11,299 bases of DNA. Source: Spirochaeta sp. GTDB lineage: Bacteria > Spirochaetota > Spirochaetia > DSM-27196 > SLAA01. Each line of letters begins with the position of its first letter. Within the stretch, counting starts at the first letter, position 1. The position numbers were made by a program, and so were the translations under genes. The DNA lies in assembly GCA_020201015.1 (NCBI GenBank), contig JAIVHN010000222.1, positions 1 through 11,299 of the forward strand, given 5' to 3'. The notes below the pieces were generated by a model, which made no database searches, was not told where the DNA came from, and saw nothing but the letters and a program-made list of their open reading frames with translations. Shown here in pieces: positions 6,136 through 11,299 of this stretch.

Positions 6136-7280
6136 CAGGCGAAATTGCCCTCGCTCTGCACGACCGAAGTGACAAGCATACGGGCTCCGTCAAGCTGCTC
6201 CCCACCGTTTCCAGCAGCCGCCAGCGTGCCCGGGTCTCTCCCAAGTTGCCGGACAGAACCACGCACTGGGTCAATGACTGCTAAGCGTCCGTCCGCGCCA
6301 ACCGCCCAGATGGTGCCAACTCCCGAGTCCAGCAGTTTTTCGGCAGAAAAGGGCAGCTCAAGCTCGCCCTGGTGCTCGCCGGTGCGGGAATCAAAGAACA
6401 GCACTGCATTCCGTGATTCCAACAAGAAGGCTGAATTGTCCGGGCCTGAAGGCTCACCCCCGGCGGTTACAAATACCGGTCCAGCAGTTACAACGGCGTC
6501 AATTCGAGACATAGAGCCGCTACGCTCATCAACGAGTAGCGGAACGCCCGACCGTGACTCCGACCGTGGCAACATGCCCACCGCAGGACTTAGGTCGGCC
6601 TCCAGAGCCCAGATATGGGTGTAATCAGGGTTGAACCCTAGTACCGCTGGCGACACCGGCAAGGTCTCAATGACCTCACCATTAGCTGCAAAAATTGTGG
6701 CCAAGCCAGCTGGCGTTGCTCTATAGAGCCGAGTTGCGCGCCGGTTTCTATACACAGGGCCATATGATCCGGGCAGCTCAAATTCAAAACTCAGGTCAAG
6801 GCTCCGCATTGAATGATTAAAAACCGAGATCACCGGTACATCGTCATAACTCACAAACAAGCTGTCGCCGTTCTCGGAGAAAAGCAGATGATCGGGGACT
6901 CGGCCTGGAAAAGACACGACCTCTTGGAGCTCATACTCGGTGGTGCTGTAAATCCACACTTCCTCTCGATCTACAAAACTCACAAAAACCGAAACTCCAC
7001 CGGGTGTCGGCGTGATCTGAGACGCCTCATGCTCAAGCGCAATACTCCCGAGAAGCTCACCGTCAAAGGGAGACAAAACCGCTATTTCGCGTCCATCGGA
7101 ACTTAGTGCAAGCACACCACCTTCAACGGAGGTCGCACTGTTTTTTAGCAGTCCGGCATGTGCCCCGCTTGCGATAGCGAAGATCAGAATCCCAAGAGCG
7201 CCCGCCATAATAGCCCACACTATAATCTGGTCGCGGCTAAACCTGTGTAGGTCAAAACCTGCCAGCCTCAAGACGCTCAT
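6129..7280 (-). CDS. Exported or membrane-anchored beta-propeller protein, function unknown
   Basis: Protein of 383 residues that I cannot name. A basic n-region (R5, R13, R16) precedes a hydrophobic stretch (about 19-37) and a possible signal-peptidase site A-H-A at 40-42, so the body should lie in the periplasm, either cleaved or anchored. The rest repeats the pattern of YVTN/WD40-like propellers: short strands ending in spans such as GREIAVLSPFDGELLGSI, NGDSLFVSYDDVPVISVF, NAVLFFDSRTGEHQGEL and GRLAVIDPVRGSVRQL, each with an Asp/Gly turn followed by a strand. The only cysteine I find is the penultimate residue (N-F-A-C-F), odd for a periplasmic protein and suggestive in a sulfur operon. 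It has a strong AAGGAGG site four bases before ATG 7280 and is the first gene of the unit leading into the YeeE-type transporter. A solute-sensing, scaffolding or binding role is conceivable but not shown. Confidence 0.8.
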   Translation of the reverse strand: MSVLRLAGFDLHRFSRDQIIVWAIMAGALGILIFAIASGAHAGLLKNSATSVEGGVLALSSDGREIAVLSPFDGELLGSIALEHEASQITPTPGGVSVFVSFVDREEVWIYSTTEYELQEVVSFPGRVPDHLLFSENGDSLFVSYDDVPVISVFNHSMRSLDLSFEFELPGSYGPVYRNRRATRLYRATPAGLATIFAANGEVIETLPVSPAVLGFNPDYTHIWALEADLSPAVGMLPRSESRSGVPLLVDERSGSMSRIDAVVTAGPVFVTAGGEPSGPDNSAFLLESRNAVLFFDSRTGEHQGELELPFSAEKLLDSGVGTIWAVGADGRLAVIDPVRGSVRQLGRDPGTLAAAGNGGEQLDGARMLVTSVVQSEGNFACF

Positions 7281-7347
7281 GCTGCCTCCTTGTCTGCGCT
7301 TTGCGGCGTAACCACCAATGCAGTCCGCAGTTAATCACTACTACGGC

Positions 7348-7365
7348 TATAGTTAATATAGTTAC
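7348..7365. repeat. 9-bp tandem direct repeat in the divergent promoter region
   Basis: tatagttaa (7348-7356) is followed directly by tatagttac (7357-7365), 8 of 9 identical. It lies in the A+T-rich core of the control region and could be a pair of half-sites for a regulator or part of the promoters. Confidence 0.55.
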
Positions 7366-7506
7366 AATAAATGGTCAAGTGCTGGGCGGCAATTCATGAG
7401 TTTTTTTGTTCTTTTTTCGCTGAGCTGCACTGCAGAGCTTGGCCTCGCATTGCAGTCGGCCGATACACCTACCAGGGATTAAACTGTGCGAGGAATGCAA
7501 TTATCA

Positions 7507-7518
7507 GTCGATATCGAC
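7507..7518. promoter_or_regulatory. 12-bp perfect palindrome just upstream of the M23 peptidase start
   Basis: GTCGATATCGAC reads the same on both strands and ends 14 bases before the chosen ATG. In this position it could be an operator or, in the mRNA, a small structure near the ribosome site. No regulator gene is visible in the window, so this is only a candidate site. Confidence 0.4.
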
Positions 7519-7532
7519 ACACCGGAACTCTT

Positions 7533-8579
7533 ATGCGCGGGGTAGCTGTATTGAGCGTAATTTCGCTGGTCGTGGGGCTCTCAGTCACAGCCGCCTGGTT
7601 CAACGCGGAGGATGCCGCCCTTGTCATGGACCATAGCCACATCCAGTACTCGCGAGTTGGTGCCTACGCGTTTCCTGTAAGCGGTGACCCGACTGTCCTA
7701 AGCTGGACCGGTCAGCACTGGGACGGCTCCCACGCAGTGGATCTATTTGCTCGACGCGAGCTATCTATAGACTCACCAGATTTCCAGGCCTTCAAACAAC
7801 GCCATATTGTAGCCGTTACAAGCGGCACAGCCCGGCGTGTGGACAACGAACGCGGGGGAATAGCAGTCCTGCTGCATGGAGATGACGAGAGGGTATACTA
7901 CTTCGCGCATCTGCAGTCCTCGTCAATTCGAACCAAATCAGCAGAGGACGCAGGATCGGAGGATTGGGCAGGGGCGGTGGCGGAACGAGTAGAGGTTGGC
8001 CAAAGCCTTGGTGTAATCGGTAATACCGGACGCTGGACGCAGTACATTGAACCCCACTTGCACTTCTCAGTTGCGTCACGTGAGGCGCCCTCACCTGGCT
8101 TCGCACCCGACATAAACGCTGCTGACTGGCTCAAGCAGCACTTTGGACTGAACCCCGACCCGTGGCCGGAACCCAGCTACAGGCCCGCAAGCCCGTCGGG
8201 TCCCCCCTTAACTGGCCCCTTTGAGATTAGCCGCAGTTTTTCCGCGTACATGGAAAGCCCAACAGCGAACCCAGATATGGCCTCGGTAGACCTCGTGCCA
8301 AGGCCGGTTGCGGCCCACGGCACGGAGGCTCCCCCTGCGACGGTGTTTTCTCCCTTACTTGGCGAGGTACGGTTACATCGCACCACTCGCTTGGGGTTGC
8401 GAGTACAGGTTACAAACAGGCATACAGACGAGACTATAGTTTTGTCGGGGCTTGACAGATTGAGTGTGCAAACAGGCGACATTGTTGAACGGGAAACGCC
8501 ACTTGGTACGACACAGGGCAAGCTCAACATCATGCATTTTCATAAGGGTAAGCTTAGCGATCCTGTAGCATTCTTTTAA
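7533..8579 (+). CDS. M23-family metallopeptidase with a second degenerate M23-like domain
   Basis: Protein of 348 residues. M23 (LytM-type) enzymes are zinc endopeptidases that cut peptidoglycan cross-bridges outside the inner membrane. Residues 4-22 form a signal peptide or anchor. The catalytic domain (about 45-185) shows the first zinc-ligand region QHWDGSHAVDLFA (H62/H67 and D70), the conserved YYFAHL (H126), GQSLGVIGNTG and the HxH motif H175-L-H177-F. After a Pro-rich linker (about 205-228), residues 262-348 look like a second copy of the fold: SPLLGEV, VQTGDIVERETPLGTTQG and MHFHKGKLSDPVAFF, with no HxxxD-like metal pair, so probably not catalytic. I choose ATG 7533 because MRGVAVLSVISLVVGL is a proper signal sequence; the frame extends 54 codons upstream but that part is Cys-rich and unlike any export signal. 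The ribosome site is weak. The D-amino-acid genes downstream on the same strand suggest a shared cell-wall role. Confidence 0.85.
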   Translation: MRGVAVLSVISLVVGLSVTAAWFNAEDAALVMDHSHIQYSRVGAYAFPVSGDPTVLSWTGQHWDGSHAVDLFARRELSIDSPDFQAFKQRHIVAVTSGTARRVDNERGGIAVLLHGDDERVYYFAHLQSSSIRTKSAEDAGSEDWAGAVAERVEVGQSLGVIGNTGRWTQYIEPHLHFSVASREAPSPGFAPDINAADWLKQHFGLNPDPWPEPSYRPASPSGPPLTGPFEISRSFSAYMESPTANPDMASVDLVPRPVAAHGTEAPPATVFSPLLGEVRLHRTTRLGLRVQVTNRHTDETIVLSGLDRLSVQTGDIVERETPLGTTQGKLNIMHFHKGKLSDPVAFF

Positions 8580-8601
8580 GTTCTACAAGCTCATGTACCA
8601 C

Positions 8602-8641
8602 TCGGGATCTTGTTACTCGTGTCGGGATCTTGTTACTCGTG
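8602..8641. repeat. Exact 20-bp tandem duplication between the M23 gene and dgcN
   Basis: tcgggatcttgttactcgtg occurs twice in immediate succession (8602-8621 and 8622-8641) without a mismatch. It fills almost half of the 86-bp gap between the M23 stop and the chosen dgcN start, and supplies the TTG (8630) of a possible longer dgcN frame. Complete identity implies a recent duplication or constraint. Confidence 0.95.
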
Positions 8642-8665
8642 GCCTGGGCATGGCAGTATGCACGC

Positions 8666-9682
8666 ATGATAAACACTCCGTATGTATTGTTTCTGGGAGA
8701 CGCTCCCGATCCACTTTCCGCCAAGCTGGCTCAAGGAATCAAGGACTGGCGTCCCGAGGCTTCAATAGGACAGATCCGGTTAAAGGACTGTCACGCCGAC
8801 ATGGGATTGCCGGATATGACTCCACGCGCAGCTGCCGACGCTGGTGCCCAAACATTGGTGATAGGTGTGGCTAATCGCGGTGGCGTCATATCCAAAACAT
8901 GGATGGATACCTTAGTCGAGGCTCTTGAAGCTGGGCTAGATATTGCTTCGGGCCTGCACAACCTACTCAGGAACGAAGAACGCCTGGTACAAGCGGCGCG
9001 CGCCAACGGGCGCGAACTGCACGACGTGCGGCTGCCGACAGGTACGTATCCAATTGCCGACGGTAAGCCCCGTTCGGGCTTGCGATGTCTTGCGGTCGGC
9101 AGCGACTGCTCGGTGGGTAAGATGTACACCATGCTGGCATTAGAAAAAGAAATGCGTAAGCGCCAGCTCAAAGCGAGCTTTCGGGCAACGGGACAAACCG
9201 GCATTCTTATCACCGGCAAGGGTGTTCCCCTCGACGCGGTAGTTGCTGACTTCATGGCAGGCGCCGTTGAGCAGCTTACACCAAATAACGATCCGGATCA
9301 CTGGGACCTTATTGAAGGCCAGGGGAGTCTTTTTCATATCTCTTACTCCGGTGTTTCTTTGGCGCTTATTCACGGTGGGGCGCCGGATGCACTGGTAGTC
9401 TGTCACGAGCCGACACGCAAGCATATGCGGGGACTCCCGGAGTATCCTTTACCACAACTGGAAGATGTCCGTGACAGCGCTCTCAGTATGGCCCGAGTGG
9501 TCAACCCTCACTGCCAAGTCATTGGTATTTCGGTGAACACCGCTGGCATGAGCGAGGAAGAATCGGGGGCATATCTGGTCGAGGTTGAACAACGAATGCA
9601 GCTACCCTGTATTGATCCATTCAGATACGGTGCGGGAAGATTAGTTGATGCCCTGCAAGATTGCCAAGCTCGGCGCGTATGA
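8666..9682 (+). CDS. dgcN: DUF1611 family protein, D-glutamate N-acetyltransferase type (DgcN)
   Basis: Protein of 338 residues matching the DUF1611 family end to end: an N-terminal Rossmann-like part (PYVLFLGDAPDPLSAK, WRPEASIGQIRL, TLVIGVANRGG, LEAGLDIASGLH) and a P-loop NTPase-like C-terminal part with GSDCSVGKMYT (145-155), FRATGQTGILI (172-182), ADFMAGA, EGQGSLFH (217-224) and VCHEPTR. A DUF1611 member, DgcN, has been described as acetylating D-glutamate in marine bacteria, paired with the racemase DgcA. The next gene here is such an epimerase, overlapping by 4 bp (ATGA), which supports this role. I choose ATG 8666; a TTG at 8630, inside the tandem repeat, would add 12 residues. No good ribosome site precedes 8666, so the start is less sure than the identity. 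The gene probably shares a transcript with the M23 gene 86 bp upstream. Confidence 0.85.
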   Translation: MINTPYVLFLGDAPDPLSAKLAQGIKDWRPEASIGQIRLKDCHADMGLPDMTPRAAADAGAQTLVIGVANRGGVISKTWMDTLVEALEAGLDIASGLHNLLRNEERLVQAARANGRELHDVRLPTGTYPIADGKPRSGLRCLAVGSDCSVGKMYTMLALEKEMRKRQLKASFRATGQTGILITGKGVPLDAVVADFMAGAVEQLTPNNDPDHWDLIEGQGSLFHISYSGVSLALIHGGAPDALVVCHEPTRKHMRGLPEYPLPQLEDVRDSALSMARVVNPHCQVIGISVNTAGMSEEESGAYLVEVEQRMQLPCIDPFRYGAGRLVDALQDCQARRV

Positions 9683-10665
9683 CAGTCCAGGTTAAACAAG
9701 AGAGCTTTCCACTGGCGCAAGTCTTTACCATTTCACGCGGCTCACGCACCGAAACGAGGGTGCTGACAGCGGAGATCAGCGCGGAGGGGTTCACCGGACG
9801 TGGCGAGTGTGTACCCTATCCACGTTACGGCGAGTCCGTTGAGTCGGTGACCCGGCAAATAGAGCGGATGGCAGCCGAGTTAACCCATCCGGACCCAGCT
9901 ATAAACCGCGCAGCGCTGGCGGAACGAATGCCCGCCGGGGCGGCTCGCAACGCGCTTGACTGTGCGCTGTGGGATCTGGAAGCCAAGCGCTCCAATCGAG
10001 CCGTATGGGAGATTGCCGGGTTGAACCGACCCAAGCCGGTGGTCACTGCATACACTATTTCGCTCGACGAGCCACACAAAATGCGCAGTGAGGCCGCTAA
10101 GCACGCACACCGTCCACTTCTGAAGATCAAGCTTGGAGGCTGGAACGATGTTGAACGTCTTGAGGCCGTGCGCGCGGGTGCGACGACTTCCGATATTATT
10201 GTAGATGCTAATGAAGGTTGGACTGCTGCAGTATACCGTGAGCTCTGCCCAACCTTGCAGAGACTGGGGGTGAAAATGGTTGAACAACCGCTGCCAGCCG
10301 ACCATGATCAATACCTTAACGAGCTACCGCGCCCTGTGCCTATCTGTGCCGATGAGAGCTGTCATACGCGAGCCGGGCTATCGGAGCTCATTGGCCGATA
10401 TGACTACATCAATATCAAACTAGACAAAACAGGTGGCCTAACAGAAGCCTTGGCTTTGCGGAATGAAGCACAACAAGCCGGATTCCGGATTATGGTTGGG
10501 AGCATGGTTGGCTCTTCTCTGGGCATGGCGCCAGCGGTCATTGCCGCTCAGGATGCCGTTTTTGTTGACTTGGACGGTCCGCTGTGGCTAGCGGAGGATC
10601 GCCCGCATGGGCTGAGGTACGATACGGCGGGAGTTCACCCGCCTACGGCCGAACTATGGGGATAG
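9679..10665 (+). CDS. dgcA: Enolase-superfamily epimerase: N-acetyl-D-glutamate racemase (DgcA) / dipeptide epimerase type
   Basis: Enzyme of 328 residues, (beta/alpha)7-beta barrel of the muconate-lactonizing subgroup. All active-site residues are seen: K149-I-K151 (KxK), metal ligands D176 (VDANEGW), E202 (VEQPLP) and D225 (ADES), and the second-face base K247 (INIKLDKTGG). The N-terminal FTISRGSRTET loop (R20, R23) is the specificity loop of glutamate-type substrates, and a C-terminal D297-L-D299-G-P motif is like that binding the amino group in L-Ala-D/L-Glu epimerases. Two roles are possible: racemising N-acetyl-D-glutamate made by DgcN, or epimerising L-Ala-D-Glu from murein. The 4-bp overlap with the DUF1611 gene favours the first; the DxD motif keeps the second open. 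I choose ATG 9679 at that overlap over TTG 9661. Confidence 0.88.
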   Translation: MTVQVKQESFPLAQVFTISRGSRTETRVLTAEISAEGFTGRGECVPYPRYGESVESVTRQIERMAAELTHPDPAINRAALAERMPAGAARNALDCALWDLEAKRSNRAVWEIAGLNRPKPVVTAYTISLDEPHKMRSEAAKHAHRPLLKIKLGGWNDVERLEAVRAGATTSDIIVDANEGWTAAVYRELCPTLQRLGVKMVEQPLPADHDQYLNELPRPVPICADESCHTRAGLSELIGRYDYINIKLDKTGGLTEALALRNEAQQAGFRIMVGSMVGSSLGMAPAVIAAQDAVFVDLDGPLWLAEDRPHGLRYDTAGVHPPTAELWG

Positions 10666-10675
10666 AGGGGAGTAT

Positions 10676-11299
10676 ATGAGTCGAACGATATACGTAAATG
10701 GCGAGTACCTTCCGGAGGAAGAGGCAAAAATTTCGGTCTTTGATCGTGGTTTTCTTTTTGCAGACGGAGTGTATGAGGTAACTGCGATATTAGACGGTAA
10801 ACTTGTAGACAAGCAGGGGCACCTCTCGCGCCTACGGCGTTCGCTGTCGGAACTAGACCTGCCCTCACCGGCAAGCGACAAAGAGATTGAGGCAATACAA
10901 CGTGAGCTCATCCGACGCAACAAGGTCACTGAAGGGCTGGTATATCTGCAAGTTACCCGGGGTTCAGCCGAGCGTTCCTTCTATTTCCCGGACCCAGAAA
11001 CGACACCCCCATCCCTTGTGCTCTTTACTCAGGCCTTGCCTGTCATCAACAACCCACAAGCCGAACACGGGATCAAGGTGATTACGGTGGAGGATTTACG
11101 CTGGACGCGTCGCGACATTAAAACAGTGCAGCTTTTGCCCTCTTCCATGTGTAAGATGGCCGCCCGCGCACAGGGTAAGGACGACGCATGGATGGTGCAG
11201 GACGGGTATGTAACCGAAGGAACATCCAACAATGCATTTCTTGTCAAAAAAAACCATATATTCACTCGTCGGCTCTCTAGCGACATCCTCCCCGGCATA
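10676..11299 (+). CDS. dat: D-amino-acid transaminase (class IV aminotransferase), N-terminal part
   Basis: The reading frame from ATG 10676 is open to the window end (208 codons), so the C-terminus is missing. AGGGGAG (about 10665-10671) lies five bases before the start and the gap to dgcA is 10 bp, so it belongs to the same operon. It is a fold-type IV PLP enzyme: YVNGEYLPEEEAKISVFDRGFLFADGVYE at the start is typical, the PLP lysine is K149 in RRDIKTVQLLP, and the cofactor glutamate is E181 in VTEGTSNNAF. R95 in QVTRGSAER is conserved too. D-amino-acid transaminases swap the amino group between D-Ala and 2-oxoglutarate to give D-Glu and pyruvate, which would feed the two preceding enzymes. 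Branched-chain aminotransferase and aminodeoxychorismate lyase are relatives, but the FDRGF-FADGVYE and LPSSM context favours the D-specific type. Confidence 0.9.
   Translation, partial: MSRTIYVNGEYLPEEEAKISVFDRGFLFADGVYEVTAILDGKLVDKQGHLSRLRRSLSELDLPSPASDKEIEAIQRELIRRNKVTEGLVYLQVTRGSAERSFYFPDPETTPPSLVLFTQALPVINNPQAEHGIKVITVEDLRWTRRDIKTVQLLPSSMCKMAARAQGKDDAWMVQDGYVTEGTSNNAFLVKKNHIFTRRLSSDILPGI

Larger units (their letters stand above)
7281..7532. promoter_or_regulatory. Divergent control region between the sulfur operon and the M23/dgc operon
   Basis: This 252-bp region separates two divergent operons and must carry both promoters. It holds an A+T-rich core (about 7345-7372) with TATAGT and TACAAT (7363-7368) on the plus strand, and on the minus strand TTGACC (7378-7373), a good -35 match without a clear -10 at standard spacing. 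T-rich tracts lie at 7400-7419. I could not assign exact promoters. An in-frame extension of the M23 gene to 7371 exists but reads like non-coding sequence. Confidence 0.45.

Noticed and set aside
7371..7532. 54-codon N-terminal extension of the M23 peptidase
   Set aside because: It has no signal-peptide character, while the internal ATG 7533 begins a clean hydrophobic export signal; the region also holds promoter-like sequence.
8602..8641. Attachment site of a mobile element or start of a CRISPR array
   Set aside because: The two units are directly adjacent with no spacer, and no integrase, transposase or cas gene is near.

Overview
The window comes from a Gram-negative, flagellated (chemotactic) bacterium. 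The evidence is a lipoprotein signal peptide, a transmembrane chemoreceptor and short, tightly packed operons with good Shine-Dalgarno sites. The phylum is not fixed by what I can see. The YeeE/YedE thiosulfate-transporter type and the chemoreceptor style would fit a spirochaete (Spirochaetota), while the D-glutamate genes look like those common in marine Proteobacteria. I treat the affiliation as open.

Left part (1-1813, plus strand except osmC): the 3' end of an ABC importer permease of the sulfonate/taurine/nitrate/pyrimidine class, an OsmC-family thiol peroxidase-like protein on the minus strand, and a divergent cysM (cysteine synthase B, the isozyme able to use thiosulfate). A probable terminator follows cysM. 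A methyl-accepting chemotaxis protein (minus, 1819-3663) converges on it.

Middle (3860-7280, all minus strand): a four-gene unit transcribed from about 7280 down to 3860. The order is an exported beta-propeller protein of unknown function, a YeeE/YedE-type thiosulfate/sulfur transporter, a two-domain rhodanese with a lipoprotein signal peptide, and a TusA-family sulfur carrier. The transporter and rhodanese overlap by 4 bp. The rhodanese reading frame is broken by an apparent one-base shift between its signal peptide and its catalytic body. With cysM nearby, the plausible theme is capture of thiosulfate or sulfane sulfur outside the cytoplasmic membrane, import, hand-off to a sulfur carrier, and use in cysteine synthesis.

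Right part (7533-11299, plus strand): a membrane-anchored or exported M23 peptidase with a second, degenerate M23-like domain, then a DUF1611 protein (DgcN, D-glutamate N-acetyltransferase type), an enolase-superfamily epimerase (DgcA / dipeptide epimerase type, 4-bp overlap with dgcN), and a D-amino-acid transaminase cut by the window end. Together they suggest turnover of peptidoglycan peptides and conversion of D-Ala/D-Glu into L-glutamate metabolism.

A structural oddity runs through the window. Four tandem direct repeats of 16-20 bp sit at or just after stop codons (permease, tusA-like gene, beta-propeller gene, M23 gene), and a fifth, 9-bp one lies in the divergent promoter region around 7348-7365. 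No tRNA, rRNA, CRISPR array, insertion sequence or integrase was seen.
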